DNA of 64,000 nt. It comes from Candidatus Marithrix sp. Canyon 246. Its GTDB lineage: Bacteria; Pseudomonadota; Gammaproteobacteria; Beggiatoales; Beggiatoaceae. Positions 1 through 10,874 of the stretch are shown here, one piece after another. Under the pieces are notes generated by a model, which searched no databases, was not told the DNA's origin, and worked only from the letters and a program-made list of their open reading frames with translations. The stretch is taken from assembly GCF_001723685.1 (NCBI RefSeq), contig NZ_MCBX01000006.1, positions 54,718 to 118,717 of the forward strand, read 5' to 3'. Position numbers and translations under genes: made by a program. Numbering within the stretch: the first letter of the stretch is position 1; each line of letters opens with the position of its first letter.

Positions 1-1
1 A

Positions 2-3000
2 TTATGGCCTTTAATTGCAGAAGGTCAATCAGATTCTGCCTGTTTTGATAATGCCTTAGAATTATTGCTTGCCGGTGGCTATTCTCTAGGGCAGGCAATG
101 ATGATATTGATTCCTGAAGCATGGGCTGGTAATCCTTTAATGGATGAAAAACGCCGCGCTTTTTATGAATATCATGCCGCTTTAATGGAACCGTGGGATG
201 GTCCAGCCGCTGTTGCATTTACCGATGGTCGTCAAATTGGGGCTACTTTAGATCGAAATGGCTTACGTCCAGCGCGTTATTTAATAACCAGTGATGATAT
301 TGTGGTTATGGCATCAGAAATGGGCGTTTTAGACATTCCTGAAGATAAAATCATTAAAAAATGGCGTTTGCAGCCCGGTAAAATGTTCTTAATCGACACT
401 GAAGAAGGGCGTATTATTGATGATGCAGAATTAAAAGGACAATTGTCAAATAGTCTGCCTTATCAACAGTGGTTAGATGAAACTCAGATTATTTTAGAAA
501 ATCTACCATCTGAAGTTGCCGCAATGCCACCTAATAAGCAAACCTTATTAGATCGTCAACAAGCCTTTGGTTATACTCAAGAAGATTTAAAATGCTTTTT
601 AATTCCAATGGTTGTAAGTGGGATAGATCCTTTAGGCTCTATGGGAATAGATTCGCCGATAGCGGTTTTATCAGATCGCCCACGTTTATTGTTTGATTAT
701 TTTAAACAAAGTTTTGCCCAAGTTACTAATCCACCAATTGATCCAATTAGAGAAGAATTGGTGATGTCATTAGTATCTTTAATTGGTCCACGTCCAAATT
801 TATTGGGTTTAAATAAAGGTGACTTTTTACAAAAGCGGCTAGAAGTTGCTCAGCCGATATTAACTAATGTTGATTTGGAAAAAGTACGAGGTATTGAAAC
901 ACGTACTAGCGGCGCATTTCGTACTAAAACTTTAAGCATGTGTTATGGTTCTGACAACATGGAATCAGCAGTTAACACCTTGTGCCAACAAGCTGAACGG
1001 GCTGTATTAGCTGGTAATAATATCTTAATATTGTCTGATCGTGGAGTAAATCGCGATTATATTCCAATACCTTCATTATTGGCTACTTCAGCGGTTCATC
1101 TTCACTTAATCAAACAAGGTTTGCGCACCGAATCTGGTTTAGTAGTTGAAACTGGTGAAACTCGTGAAGTTCAGCATTTTTGCCTATTAGCGGCTTATGG
1201 TGCAGAAGCGATTAATCCTTATTTAGCATTTGACAGCTTATTAGCAATTAGAAAGACTCTGCAATTAACTGAAGCTGAAATTCAACAACGCTACATTAAA
1301 GCAGTTAATAAAGGCATGTTAAAAGTCATGTCAAAAATGGGTATTTCTACTTATCAATCATATTGTGGTGCCCAAATATTTGATGCAGTTGGACTTTCTG
1401 ATGAATTCTTAGATCAATATTTCACTGGTACTAATTGTAAAACTTCAGGGATAGGCTTAGCAGAAGTCGCTGAAGAAACTGTACGTAAACATAGTTTAGC
1501 TTTTGGTGATAATCCTATATATCGCAATGCCTTAGATGTTGGTGGTGAATATGCCTATCGTCTGCGTGGTGAAGAACATGTTTGGACACCTGAAACTATT
1601 GCTAAATTGCAACATGCAACTCGTAGCAATGATAGAAAACTATATGATGAATTTGCTAAAGAGATCAATGATAAAGCCTTAAATTTACGCAGCTTCTTTG
1701 ATTTTAAATTCGCTGAAGCAGTGCCATTAAACGAAGTAGAACCAGCCTCAGAAATTGTAAAACGCTTTGCAACTGGTGCCATGTCATTTGGTTCGATTTC
1801 TGAAGAAGCGCATACTACTTTAGCAATTGCTATGAATCGCCTTGGTGGTAAATCCAATACTGGTGAAGGTGGTGAAGAAGTTGAACGCTTTACCCCATTA
1901 GAAAATGGAGATTCAAAACGTTCTGCGATTAAACAAGTAGCATCTGGGCGTTTTGGTGTCACCGCTGAATATCTAGTAAATGCTGATGATATTCAAATTA
2001 AAATATCTCAAGGCGCAAAACCGGGCGAAGGTGGACAATTACCCGGACATAAAGTCAATGAAATCATTGCCAAAGTACGTCATTCAACTCCCGGCGTAGG
2101 ATTGATTTCACCACCACCACATCATGATATTTATTCAATTGAAGACTTAGCGCAATTGATTCATGACTTAAAAAATGTTAATCCAAAAGCTAGAATTAGT
2201 GTCAAACTAGTATCAGAATTAGGAGTAGGTACAGTAGCGGCAGGCGTAGCCAAAGCTCATGCTGATCATATTACCATTTCTGGTTATGATGGTGGTACAG
2301 GTGCTAGCCCAGTTACTTCAATTAAACATGCTGGTTCACCTTGGGAAATTGGCTTATCAGAAACCCATCAAACCTTAATATTAAATAAATTACGTGGACG
2401 TACCGCAGTACAAACCGATGGTGGAATACGTACTGGACGCGACGTTATAATCGCAGCATTATTAGGTGCAGATGAAATTGGTTTTGCAACCATAGCCTTA
2501 ATTGTCGAAGGTTGCTTGATGATGCGTAAATGTCATCTTAATACTTGCCCCGTTGGTATTGCGACTCAAAGAGCAGAATTACGCAAACTATTTACTGGTA
2601 AACCAGAACATATAGTCAACTACTTCATGTTTGTAGCTGAAGATGTACGCGAATTAATGGCAAAACTAGGTTTCCGCACCTTCAATGAAATGATTGGACG
2701 TTCTGATAAACTAAATATGAATCGCGCTATTTCACATTGGAAAGCGAAAGGGCTTGATTTATCACGTATTTTATATCGTCCAAAAGTTGATGATGATGTA
2801 GCTGTATATAATACTGAAACTCAAGATCATGGCTTAGAAAAAGCTAAAGATCAAGAATTAATCAAACAAGCACAAGCGGCACTAGAAAATCGTACTCCAG
2901 TAAAAATTGAAACCGATATTCACAATTATAATCGTAGCTTTGGAGCTATGTTATCTGGTGAAGTAGCCAAACGTTATGGACATGCTGGCTTAGCAGAAGA

Positions 3001-3622
3001 TAGCATTTATATTAAAGCAACAGGTTGTTCTGGACAAAGTTTTGGAGCATTTGTAGCGCATGGTGTCACCATAGAATTGATTGGTGAAGGTAATGACTAT
3101 GTTGGTAAAGGATTAAGTGGCGGACGTTTAGTTATTTATCCTCCTAAAGAATCTCCCATTATTCCAGAAGAAAATATCATAGTTGGTAACACTGTACTAT
3201 ATGGCGCGATTAGCGGCGAATGTTATTTCAGAGGAATTGCTGGTGAACGTTTTGCAGTAAGAAACTCTGGAGCAACTGCTGTTGTTGAAGGCGTAGGCGA
3301 TCATGGTTGTGAATATATGACCGGTGGACGTGTAGTAGTACTTGGTTCAACTGGACGTAACTTTGCTGCTGGCATGAGTGGTGGTATAGCTTATGTACTT
3401 GATGAAGCTGGTGATTTTGATAAACGTTGTAATATGTCAATGGTCGAATTAGAAGCAGTTGATGAAGCAGAATTCCTAAAAGGTTTGATTCAAAAACACT
3501 TAGATTATACCAATAGTAGTCGCGCCCAAGCGATATTAGATAATTGGAACGACTATTTGCCACGTTTTATAAAAGTCATGCCTACAGATTATAAACGAGC
3601 CTTATTACAACAAAAGGGGTAA
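2..3622 (+). CDS. gltB: Glutamate synthase (NADPH) large subunit, 5' truncated by window edge
   Basis: Large subunit of ferredoxin-like/NADPH glutamate synthase, which moves the amide of glutamine onto 2-oxoglutarate. The frame is open from base 2 ([20 protein letters not shown]), so roughly the first 290 codons lie outside the window and the internal TTG at 65 is not the start. Visible in order: the end of the class II glutamine amidotransferase domain ([18 protein letters not shown]), the central domain, the FMN-binding synthase domain ([21 protein letters not shown]), the three cysteines of the 3Fe-4S cluster in [20 protein letters not shown], and the C-terminal GXGXG beta-helix ([21 protein letters not shown]). 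It ends 3 bases before gltD, so the two form the usual operon. A scrambled piece of this gene recurs near 8345-8485. Identity is secure. Confidence 0.97.
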   Translation, partial: LWPLIAEGQSDSACFDNALELLLAGGYSLGQAMMILIPEAWAGNPLMDEKRRAFYEYHAALMEPWDGPAAVAFTDGRQIGATLDRNGLRPARYLITSDDIVVMASEMGVLDIPEDKIIKKWRLQPGKMFLIDTEEGRIIDDAELKGQLSNSLPYQQWLDETQIILENLPSEVAAMPPNKQTLLDRQQAFGYTQEDLKCFLIPMVVSGIDPLGSMGIDSPIAVLSDRPRLLFDYFKQSFAQVTNPPIDPIREELVMSLVSLIGPRPNLLGLNKGDFLQKRLEVAQPILTNVDLEKVRGIETRTSGAFRTKTLSMCYGSDNMESAVNTLCQQAERAVLAGNNILILSDRGVNRDYIPIPSLLATSAVHLHLIKQGLRTESGLVVETGETREVQHFCLLAAYGAEAINPYLAFDSLLAIRKTLQLTEAEIQQRYIKAVNKGMLKVMSKMGISTYQSYCGAQIFDAVGLSDEFLDQYFTGTNCKTSGIGLAEVAEETVRKHSLAFGDNPIYRNALDVGGEYAYRLRGEEHVWTPETIAKLQHATRSNDRKLYDEFAKEINDKALNLRSFFDFKFAEAVPLNEVEPASEIVKRFATGAMSFGSISEEAHTTLAIAMNRLGGKSNTGEGGEEVERFTPLENGDSKRSAIKQVASGRFGVTAEYLVNADDIQIKISQGAKPGEGGQLPGHKVNEIIAKVRHSTPGVGLISPPPHHDIYSIEDLAQLIHDLKNVNPKARISVKLVSELGVGTVAAGVAKAHADHITISGYDGGTGASPVTSIKHAGSPWEIGLSETHQTLILNKLRGRTAVQTDGGIRTGRDVIIAALLGADEIGFATIALIVEGCLMMRKCHLNTCPVGIATQRAELRKLFTGKPEHIVNYFMFVAEDVRELMAKLGFRTFNEMIGRSDKLNMNRAISHWKAKGLDLSRILYRPKVDDDVAVYNTETQDHGLEKAKDQELIKQAQAALENRTPVKIETDIHNYNRSFGAMLSGEVAKRYGHAGLAEDSIYIKATGCSGQSFGAFVAHGVTIELIGEGNDYVGKGLSGGRLVIYPPKESPIIPEENIIVGNTVLYGAISGECYFRGIAGERFAVRNSGATAVVEGVGDHGCEYMTGGRVVVLGSTGRNFAAGMSGGIAYVLDEAGDFDKRCNMSMVELEAVDEAEFLKGLIQKHLDYTNSSRAQAILDNWNDYLPRFIKVMPTDYKRALLQQKG

Positions 3623-3625
3623 AAT

Positions 3626-5038
3626 ATGGGAAATACAACCGGCTTTTTAGATATTTCACGCCAAGAGAGAACTTATAAACCAGTTGCGGATCGCGTCAAG
3701 CATTATGATGAATTTGTAATAGCATTAACCGATGAAGAAGTGAGCCAACAAGGTGCCCGTTGCATGGATTGTGGCATTCCATATTGTCATAATGGATGCC
3801 CAATAAACAACATCATTCCAGATTGGAATGATCTTGTATATCAACAAGATTTTCGTGCAGCCTTGGAAGTATTACATAGTACCAATAACTTCCCAGAATT
3901 TACAGGACGTATATGTCCAGCACCTTGCGAAGCCGCTTGTACATTGAATCTGAATGAAGAACCAGTGACAATTAAAAGCATAGAATGTGCAATAGTTGAC
4001 AAAGGCTGGGAACAAGGTTGGATAGAACCAGAAGTAGCAATTCATCGTACTGGCAAACGAGTAGCAATAGTAGGATCTGGACCAGCAGGATTAGCTTGCG
4101 CCCAACAACTAGCTCGTGCTGGACATGAAGTAATAGTATATGAAAAACATGACCGTATAGGTGGTTTACTATGCTACGGCATTCCCAACTTCAAATTTGA
4201 CAAAAGCCTAATAACTCGCCGTCAAGCCCAAATGCAAGCAGAAGGAGTAGTATTTCGTCCAAATAGTCATATAGGGGTTGATATTCCAGCTCAACAACTA
4301 TTAGACAAGTATGACGCAGTAGTACTAACAGGAGGATCAGAAAAACCTCGTGACCTACCTGTACCCGGACGCGAATCTAAAGGTGTACACTTTGCAATGG
4401 ACTTCCTAACTCAACAAACCAAGCGAGTTTTAGGAGACATTGTAGATGGTATTAGTGCTACAGACAAACACGTGGTAGTAATAGGAGGTGGAGATACTGG
4501 CTCAGATTGTATAGGAACATCAAAACGTCAAGGGGCGGCATCTATAACCCAATTAGAAATAATGCCCAAGCCACCAGAAAAAGAAGACAAAGGCATGACA
4601 TGGCCAAATTGGCCCCTAAAACTACGTACTTCATCATCCCAAGAAGAAGGCTGCGAACGTGACTGGAGCGTCTCAACTAAATCAATAGAAGCAGATGAAA
4701 ATGGCAACATCAAAAAAATAAATTTAGTGCGACTAGACGCAAAAATGCAAGAAATTGCCGGAAGCGAATTTGAACTAAAAGCAGACCTAATGCTACTAGC
4801 AATGGGCTTTGTGCATCCAGTACAAGAAGGCATGTTAAATGAACTTGGACTAGATTTAGACCCAAGATCCAACGTAAAAGCAGATACTAATAACTACCAA
4901 ACATCAATAGAAAAAGTATTTGCAGCAGGCGACATGCGACGCGGACAATCCCTAGTAGTATGGGCGATAAGAGAAGGCAGACAAGCAGCGCGGGCTGTGG
5001 ATGAATACTTGATGGGACATTCAGAATTGCCTAGATAA
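3626..5038 (+). CDS. gltD: Glutamate synthase small subunit (FAD/NADPH, Fe-S)
   Basis: Beta subunit that takes electrons from NADPH through FAD and passes them via 4Fe-4S clusters to GltB. The 470 residues match the usual length. N-terminal cysteines C46, C49, C54, C58 ([14 protein letters not shown]) and C97, C101, C105 (CPAPCEAAC) are the cluster ligands. FAD site [10 protein letters not shown] lies near residue 150, the NADPH site GGGDTGSDC near 287, and a second FAD contact [16 protein letters not shown] near the C-terminus. The ATG at 3626 follows AGGGG of the gltB end. A perfect hairpin follows at 5043. Fragments of this gene reappear at 6632-6693 (3' end) and 8486-8633 (FAD region), both on the far side of inserted accessory genes. 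Confidence 0.97.
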   Translation: MGNTTGFLDISRQERTYKPVADRVKHYDEFVIALTDEEVSQQGARCMDCGIPYCHNGCPINNIIPDWNDLVYQQDFRAALEVLHSTNNFPEFTGRICPAPCEAACTLNLNEEPVTIKSIECAIVDKGWEQGWIEPEVAIHRTGKRVAIVGSGPAGLACAQQLARAGHEVIVYEKHDRIGGLLCYGIPNFKFDKSLITRRQAQMQAEGVVFRPNSHIGVDIPAQQLLDKYDAVVLTGGSEKPRDLPVPGRESKGVHFAMDFLTQQTKRVLGDIVDGISATDKHVVVIGGGDTGSDCIGTSKRQGAASITQLEIMPKPPEKEDKGMTWPNWPLKLRTSSSQEEGCERDWSVSTKSIEADENGNIKKINLVRLDAKMQEIAGSEFELKADLMLLAMGFVHPVQEGMLNELGLDLDPRSNVKADTNNYQTSIEKVFAAGDMRRGQSLVVWAIREGRQAARAVDEYLMGHSELPR

Positions 5039-5042
5039 TTTT

Positions 5043-5075
5043 AGACCTGACAGGTTTTCAAAACCTGTCAGGTCT
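5043..5075. terminator. Perfect 16-bp hairpin after gltD, dispersed repeat
   Basis: A 16-bp perfect inverted repeat around a single base at 5059 (core ACCTGACAGGTTTT). There is no long T-tract after it, but its place 4 bases after the gltD stop fits a bidirectional terminator. A nearly identical hairpin follows fba at 56657-56689, so this is a repeat family and not a private terminator. Confidence 0.75.
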
Positions 5076-5118
5076 TGATTACAGTTTTATAAATTACTTA
5101 TATAAATTTAAAAACATT

Positions 5119-6159
5119 ATGAAAATAATTTCTATTTTTAATAATAAAGGTGGCGTGGGCAAAACTACACTCACCTATCACTTAGCACATATACTCGCTG
5201 AAATGGGTAAAAAAGTCCTAATTTTAGATATGGATTCACAATGTAATATGAGTCTATATGGTATGCAAGAACAAGAATTGGAAAAAATTTGGCGAGATGA
5301 AAACTCTGTGATTGATAATGGATTTGATTCAGCTAAAAAACAAATGGATGGTAAGGATTTTGAAAATCTTTTTAAAACCACTCGAACAATGCATTTCCTT
5401 TTAAAATCGGTAGAAGAAGGTGTATCAGATTTTGACGAGTTGCCTCCGCCTATTAAGCTGACTAATAATTTAGATTTAATCCCAAGCCGACTAACGCTTT
5501 TTAAATATGAAAATAAAATTGCTGATCGTTGGAGCGGTATGTTCTTGGGTGAACCATTATCGATAAGAACCGTTACACGGATAAGAAAACTTGCCGAATT
5601 ATATTCGGAAAAAAATCATTACGATTTTGTAATTATTGATACTTCCCCTAGCCTAGGTATGTTGAACAAGATTATTATTTCTACCGTAGATGGTTTGATG
5701 ATTCCTTGTCTTCCAGATATGTTTTCTTTATATGGCATAAAAAATATTGGTGAGGCATTAAAACAATGGCAAAGAGAATTTAATACTTGTTTTCAAATTA
5801 TTTCAGGGGAAAATCGCAAACGGTTTCCAAAAAATCCGGTTCAATTTTTAGGATATACTATTTACAATGCTAAAAAATACGAATCGAAGAATCGTTGGAA
5901 TTTAGCACAGGCACATTTAAATTATGCCGAAAAAATTCCTGAAACTATCAAAATACATATTGATAAAGAAGTGAGAAAACATCTTTCAGAAGAAATGGTG
6001 GAAACACCTATATGGAAAGTACCTACTTTTAATGGTTTAGAACCAAAAGATAAAAGTACTATAAGTGGTAATAGTGCTAGCTATAAAGCGACACAAAAGA
6101 AGTACAAACAATTTGCCGATGACTTTCTAACAAGAGTTGCGACTTTAGATGATGAGTGA
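5119..6159 (+). CDS. ParA/MinD-family (SIMIBI) ATPase
   Basis: A 346-residue ParA-like ATPase. The deviant Walker A motif KGGVGKTT lies at residues 10-17, Walker A' LILDMDSQCNMS near 37-48, and the Walker B region YDFVIIDTSPSLGMLN near 171-186. The C-terminal extension of about 100 residues is longer than in minimal ParA. It starts at ATG 5119 after an AT-rich leader. No ParB follows; instead there is a decayed reading frame (6156-6480). It is therefore likely part of an accessory block inserted behind gltD rather than the chromosomal partition system. Its partner and cargo are unknown. The fold assignment is secure, the role is not. Confidence 0.85.
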   Translation: MKIISIFNNKGGVGKTTLTYHLAHILAEMGKKVLILDMDSQCNMSLYGMQEQELEKIWRDENSVIDNGFDSAKKQMDGKDFENLFKTTRTMHFLLKSVEEGVSDFDELPPPIKLTNNLDLIPSRLTLFKYENKIADRWSGMFLGEPLSIRTVTRIRKLAELYSEKNHYDFVIIDTSPSLGMLNKIIISTVDGLMIPCLPDMFSLYGIKNIGEALKQWQREFNTCFQIISGENRKRFPKNPVQFLGYTIYNAKKYESKNRWNLAQAHLNYAEKIPETIKIHIDKEVRKHLSEEMVETPIWKVPTFNGLEPKDKSTISGNSASYKATQKKYKQFADDFLTRVATLDDE

Positions 6160-6480
6160 GACAATTTGAGAATACCATTACGAAAGCATTAAGTTATTTT
6201 AAACAAAGATTAGAACAACAACGCTCCTTTCAAGTTCAAAATAATTGGCTATTGTAATTCCAAAAAAATAAAGGACTTATCTTTAGAGTATGAAAACTTT
6301 CATCAGAAATTAAGTGAAAGTGGTAGGAGTTATGAAAAATTTTTATCTGATTGCTTCTATGCCATCTATCTTTTTTTTCCAAAGTATTTAGGTGATAAAA
6401 TAACAGTTAGCACCCAAGATTTATTTATAGGTGGAGATATAGAGCTATGCAAAAAGAATATAATAGAAATTTACCCATAA
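6156..6480 (+). pseudogene. Decayed unknown gene directly behind the parA-like gene
   Basis: A GTG at 6156 overlaps the parA stop and opens a 34-codon frame (QFENTITKALSYFKQRLEQQ) that stops near 6257. A second frame then runs to the TAA at 6480 with a protein-like composition (YEKFLSDCFYAIYLFFPKYL). The pieces look like one gene split by a frameshift, probably once the operon partner of the ParA-like ATPase. I do not recognise the family. Confidence 0.4.
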
Positions 6481-6631
6481 TAATAGTATTGTCAATAGAG
6501 TTTATATAGAACAAATTAAAAAATTTCTAAAAAACGAACCAAAAGATAGCAGATGCTATTATCAGTGATAGCAACAGATTAAAAACACACCATGAAAATA
6601 TGTAAACTTTCATCAGTATGATGATAATACA

Positions 6632-6693
6632 CAAAGTATTTGCAGCCTGTAGATAAATATTTTATAGTGCATTCATAATTGCCTAGATAATTT
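6632..6693 (+). pseudogene. gltD 3'-end remnant
   Basis: The stretch begins AAAGTATTTGCAGC and ends ATTGCCTAGATAATTT. Both match the last part of gltD (4914-4930 and 5026-5042), with the gltD segment in between deleted or altered. It is a degraded second copy of the gltD end on the far side of the parA block. Confidence 0.7.
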
Positions 6694-6701
6694 ATAATAT
6701 T

Positions 6702-6720
6702 TACCACGCTAGGCGTGGTA
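6702..6720. repeat. Short inverted repeat ahead of the ATPase gene
   Basis: Perfect 8-bp arms TACCACGC / GCGTGGTA around TAG. A second small palindrome with 9-bp arms (GTACAAAAC / GTTTTGTAC) lies at 6791-6811, just upstream of the ATG at 6817. They could be operators or mRNA hairpins for the following ATPase gene; the sequence alone does not decide. Confidence 0.5.
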
Positions 6721-6816
6721 CTTAACTGTGAATCTATATTAAATCAATATAGTGCTACACATATTTTATATATAAATGATCTAATTAGGAGTACAAAACA
6801 TAGTTTTGTACTTAAA

Positions 6817-7725
6817 ATGAATTACATAAAAAAAGTAAAAATAGACAAATTATTTGATGAGTTGGATATTAACTGGAATCTTGATCCCAAAGTTAATATT
6901 TTAATTGGCAAAAATGGAAGTGGTAAAAGTACATTATTAAGTTTAATAAAAAATTTTTTTAGATCTGAAGCTCAATCACTTGCACATTTAGATGTAAATT
7001 CAATAGATATTGAGATCGAAAATGATGATGTTGAACAGATTAATCTGTGCTACATCAACACATTTGAAATGTATCTTGAAAATTTACAGCAGCTATCAGA
7101 AAATTCTCAAGCTAAAAATGATTTAAAGACTGAACTTGATGTTATTTTAGAACATTTAATAAACGATTGGAAAAATTACTTACTAAAACGGAAAAATCTA
7201 GCTGAAACAGTAACAATTGCTTTTGATCAAAAAATTAGAGAAATCTCATCTAAGGAAACAGGCAATGAACATGATTTTCAAGAATTAAAAAAATTATTAA
7301 ATGAAAAAACTAAGCAGATAAATGATATTTATTATTATAGGGATAATTTTATAGAACAAATAAATCATTTATTTTCTGATTCAAACAAACGGATAGATTT
7401 TGATGAAAATAACGCGATTATTTTTAAAAATAACAATAACAAATCACTTTCCGTCTATGAACTTTCATCCGGTGAAAAACAAATACTAATTATCCTGTTA
7501 AATGTACTAATTCAAGAAAATAAACCTACTGTAATTTTGATGGATGAACCAGAAGTTTCCTTGCATTTAGCTTGGCAATTAGACTTGATAGATATGATTC
7601 AAAATCTTAATCAAAACTGTCAAATCATCATAGTTACACATTCAGCAGGTGTATTTAATAAAGGATGGAAAGATAAAATTACTAAAATCGAAAATATTAC
7701 TAGCCAATCAGAATCACATGACTGA
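6817..7725 (+). CDS. ABC/SMC-like AAA ATPase (AAA_15/21 type), probable defence ATPase
   Basis: A 302-residue ATPase of the OLD/SMC-like class found in anti-phage systems. Walker A GKNGSGKST lies at residues 31-39, an ABC signature LSSGEKQ near 216, Walker B VILMDEPEVSLH near 239-250, and the H-loop VTHS near 263. The middle, about residues 60-200, is Lys/Glu-rich and helical and probably a short coiled coil. The ATG at 6817 is preferred because MNYIKKVKIDKLF begins the usual first strand; an upstream GTG at 6715 adds 34 unlikely residues across a palindrome. Its stop overlaps the ATG of a decayed DUF4435-like gene at 7718, so the two once formed an ATPase + effector pair. Confidence 0.8.
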   Translation: MNYIKKVKIDKLFDELDINWNLDPKVNILIGKNGSGKSTLLSLIKNFFRSEAQSLAHLDVNSIDIEIENDDVEQINLCYINTFEMYLENLQQLSENSQAKNDLKTELDVILEHLINDWKNYLLKRKNLAETVTIAFDQKIREISSKETGNEHDFQELKKLLNEKTKQINDIYYYRDNFIEQINHLFSDSNKRIDFDENNAIIFKNNNNKSLSVYELSSGEKQILIILLNVLIQENKPTVILMDEPEVSLHLAWQLDLIDMIQNLNQNCQIIIVTHSAGVFNKGWKDKITKIENITSQSESHD

Positions 7726-8070
7726 TATTGATATTGAAAATTTTTTCATACATATACTTATTCAATTGAAAATCACAAGATTTCACCAGAAGCTTTAGCG
7801 CGTATTGTAGAAAAATCATCATATCCAGATGCAACTATATCCACTTTTTCTTTCATTAAATTCATTAAAGAGTATTCAAAAGCTAGTTATCCACTATTAC
7901 CTTATATTTTGTATTTTGAAAAGAAAAAGTTTGAACGAATGGTTTCTGAGCCACTTATTTCAAAAAAGAATTTAAAATCAGTATTTTGTATTGAACCAAA
8001 TGAAATTTATCTCAATGATAATGCTAATAATGTGATTATTAGATTAAAAAATCGTGTCTTTGATAGATAA
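7718..8070 (+). pseudogene. Remnant of a DUF4435-like (TOPRIM-type) partner of the ATPase
   Basis: The ATG at 7718 overlaps the ATPase stop. The first frame (MTDIDIENFF) soon hits a stop near 7798. The adjacent frame carries TYTYSIENHKISPEALARIV and continues to TAA 8070 (ending IIRLKNRVFDR). A YSIEN-type motif after a run of Phe/Thr/Tyr resembles my memory of DUF4435 proteins, the TOPRIM-fold effectors of ATPase pairs such as PARIS. The N-terminal half with the first catalytic Glu is missing. The family call is tentative; that the gene is broken is clear. Confidence 0.45.
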
Positions 8071-8344
8071 AATCAAACAAAAACAAAAATAATATAATAA
8101 TCATATCAGAAAGATTGATTGGAAAACACTTATGTATGATGGACATATATATTGTTTAAGCTCTTTAAATAAATGCCCTTCAATTCAAAAGATAAAGCAG
8201 GATATCAACAATACATATCACAACAAAAATACATGAAAATTCTCCTTTATAAAAGGAAAGTTAGAGAAGGGAATTTGATTATTTATCAGCATTAATCGTA
8301 ACTGATGAGCATCACATCAGCAGATGCTGGTATCAAAGTTTCAT
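8071..8344. other. Gene-free stretch
   Basis: AT-rich and without a convincing reading frame, promoter or strong hairpin. It may hold further debris of the DUF4435-like gene, but I could not align it with anything else in the window. Confidence 0.4.
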
Positions 8345-8633
8345 ATTTACTGGAAGAGCAGAACATGTAGTCAACTACCTCATATTTGTAACTTGGCTGC
8401 GAATATATGAGTGGTGGTATAGCTTATGTACTTGATGAAGCAGAATTCCTAAAAGATTTGATTCAAAAACACTTAGATTATACATGAAGTAGTAGTATAT
8501 GAAAAAAATGACCGTATAGGTGGTTTACTATGCTACGGGATTCCCAACTTCAAATTTGACAAAAGCCTAATAACTCGCCGTCAAGCCCAAATGCAAGCAG
8601 AAGGAGTAGTATTTCGTCCAAATACTCATATAG
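8345..8633 (+). pseudogene. Mosaic of gltB and gltD fragments
   Basis: Segments match, in order, gltB near 2590-2640, gltB near 3308-3325, gltB near 3372-3407, gltB near 3463-3510, and then gltD 4118-4274 almost base for base. The joins fall at short repeats present at both parental sites; for example GATGAAGC occurs at both edges of the 3400-3470 deletion. This is a second copy of the gltB-gltD junction region that has lost blocks by microhomology deletion. Its last bases supply the ATG and first codons of the NACHT reading frame. Confidence 0.9.
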
Positions 8634-10317
8634 TTATTAAAAATCATTTTGATGATTGGAAGGAACAAAAACACCATCTTAAAGTAGCAATAAGTAATGC
8701 TTTTGAGGAGTGGATTACTGCTATACTTAAAAATTTGCAAGCGCAAGAATATGAAGATAGCGAATTACAGCAATTTTTCGCTAATTATAAGCAAGATATA
8801 GAAATTTTTCTTAAAGATTCTGATGTTGTTAATGAATTACTTAAACCATTTTCTGCTACCACCACTGAATATAAAATTGATCATAAGTTATTAATGCAGC
8901 GCTGGGCTGCTTTAAAATTGCGTGAGTTGCCAGAAGAATTTGATGCTGCCAGTGTCAGTCGTGCTTATTTGCGTCGTGTTAAAAAGGCTGGCATTGTAAC
9001 TTCTGAGTTACGAGAATTATTCTTAGCACAATTGGCTCAAGAGCAGACTGATCATCTTAAATCTATTCGCGGTGTTTGGCCGGATTTTGATTTGGATAAT
9101 TATGCTAAACGTGTCAAAACTCGTTATAAAGTCTTAGATTTATCTGCGCTTACGCCGCCGTCACGGGATGATGTCGATGATGGCAGCATTTTATTGAAGG
9201 ATGTTTTTGTTCCTCAGATGGTGCGAGCAAGTCGTCCGCCGCGTGAGTTGCCCAAGGATATTGTTAAGAAGTTGCATGAGAAAGGGGAATTTCATAGTGA
9301 TGCAGATTTGCAGAATCGTTGGATGCAGACTAAACCAGAGTCAGTATTAACTGTGGTGGAGAAACCAGAACATAATCGTTTGATTTTATTGGGTGATCCG
9401 GGTTCTGGCAAATCTACCTTCACGCGGTATTTATTGTTGACTTTGTTGGATGAAACTTCTGATCTTTTTGCTGGGCATTTGCCGTTGTTGGTTGAATTAC
9501 GCAATTATATGGGTGAGAATTGTGATGGGTTTTTGGAATATTTTCATTATTTGGGTAAAACCCAAGGTTATACTCTCAATCATTCAGAACTCAAAGAACA
9601 ACTTAAAACTCGCCCCTGTTTGATAATTTTTGATGGTTTAGATGAAATTTTTGATCCAAGATCACGAGAGAAAGTAACACAGGAAATTATTGGTTTTGCT
9701 GGTGAATATCCTAAAACACGGATATTAGTTACTTCTCGAATTATTGGCTATAAACCTGAAGCCTTAGAAGCTGCCGATTTCCGTGAATATACTTTCTTGG
9801 ATTTTAATCCAAAACAAATCAAGACTTTTGCGCAGGGTTGGTTTAATTCTCAGGAATTGCCAAGAGAACGAGTTAAATTGTATGAACATGCGACTAAGGT
9901 TTTGTGTCATCATTGGGATGTGACTGGGCATAAAATTCCCGTAGCAGAAACACCGGCTGATTTTATGAAGGAAGATGAGAAGTTGAAATTATTGCGACGC
10001 ATTGCGTGGCGAATGCAAACTAATGGTTTGACATTTTGTGTTTGTATGGTCCGAAGTTATATGGGTTTGTACATCGGACTTTTTTGGAATATTTTTGTGC
10101 TGCTGATATTGTTTATCGGTTTGAAAAACAACAGACGCTTTCTCTTGATGAATTGAAAAAAGGTATATTTTTAGCTCATTTTAGGGATGAAACTTGGCAT
10201 GAAGTGTTGCGATTGATTTGTGGGATGATAGATTCTAAGTTTACCGGTAAATTGGTGAATTTTATTGTCTCACATGCCAAAATAGGAACACTTAATAACA
10301 ATAAAATAACAATATAA
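8591..10317 (+). pseudogene. NACHT-domain STAND NTPase, broken, with gltD-derived N-terminus
   Basis: The open frame 8591-10156 encodes a STAND NTPase: Walker [13 protein letters not shown] near residue 268, Walker [13 protein letters not shown] near 345, and sensor ILVTSRI near 378. The first 14 residues ([14 protein letters not shown]) are those of GltD, so the native N-terminus was replaced at the fragment junction near 8633. The C-terminus is also damaged. The frame runs off into a hydrophobic tail, while the expected continuation [19 protein letters not shown] sits in another frame at 10036-10317, after an apparent deletion near 10020. Intact relatives are defence-type NACHT proteins with C-terminal HEAT repeats, whose debris follows. 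A stable NACHT fragment could be made but probably not a working sensor. Confidence 0.85.
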
Positions 10318-10337
10318 TCATACAATTACGATAAAAT

Positions 10338-10845
10338 TTATTTTTATAATAGATTACAAGACTGGTTATTTGCTCAAACATGTTTAAATGAGGCAAACAA
10401 ACAGATAGAATCATCTGTCAAACTTTTGTACTCAAAATTTCAAGATTTTGCAGGTCATGAAGATTGATCAGTTCGCAAAGCAGCTATTGAATCCTTAGCT
10501 GAACACTACAAAGACCATCCAGAAACTTATTCACTGCTACAACAGGTTATTCAGAACGATGAAGCAAGTGAGGTTCGTAATACTGCTGTGGCTGGATTAG
10601 CAAAATTTTATTATGAAGATACTTGGAAGAAGCTGCTTTTAAAAGACTTAAAAAAGTCAAATTTTATGATTTATATCATTGAATTTATTCCATTTATTTT
10701 TTACTAAATACTATATTCCAAAGCCATCATTGATGAAAAACGAGTAGAGGAAGCAGCAAAGGAACTTGAACTCCCCACTGAAACCATCCGACAACATTAT
10801 GAAGGCATTGCCAAAGATATACCATTTCAATTGTCTTGGAAATAG
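10338..10845 (+). pseudogene. HEAT-repeat tail of the broken NACHT protein
   Basis: One frame reads QDWLFAQTCLNEANKQIESS, then a TGA where Trp would be expected, then HEAT units SVRKAAIESLAEHY and SEVRNTAVAGLAKFY, ending at a TAA near 10707. A further piece (EEAAKELELPTETIRQHYEG) runs to TAG 10845. This fits the C-terminal sensor region of the NACHT protein, broken by at least one nonsense change and by frameshifts or deletions. A true Trp/TGA recoding is unlikely because the frame breaks again downstream. Confidence 0.7.
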
Positions 10846-10874
10846 GTTTGAACAAGATTGTCACTGACTAAGTG

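Noticed and set aside
3228..3563. Long open frame antisense to gltB
   Set aside because: Gln/His/Tyr-rich composition typical of the reverse of coding DNA, and no ribosome site; it lies fully within a secure gene.
5119..6159. ParA-like gene as evidence for an integrated plasmid or chromosomal partition locus
   Set aside because: No ParB, parS-like repeats or replication gene nearby; only a decayed unknown frame follows.
6715..6816. GTG at 6715 as start of the ATPase gene
   Set aside because: The extra 34 residues have no homologous character and the codon lies inside a palindrome; the ATG at 6817 begins the conserved first strand.
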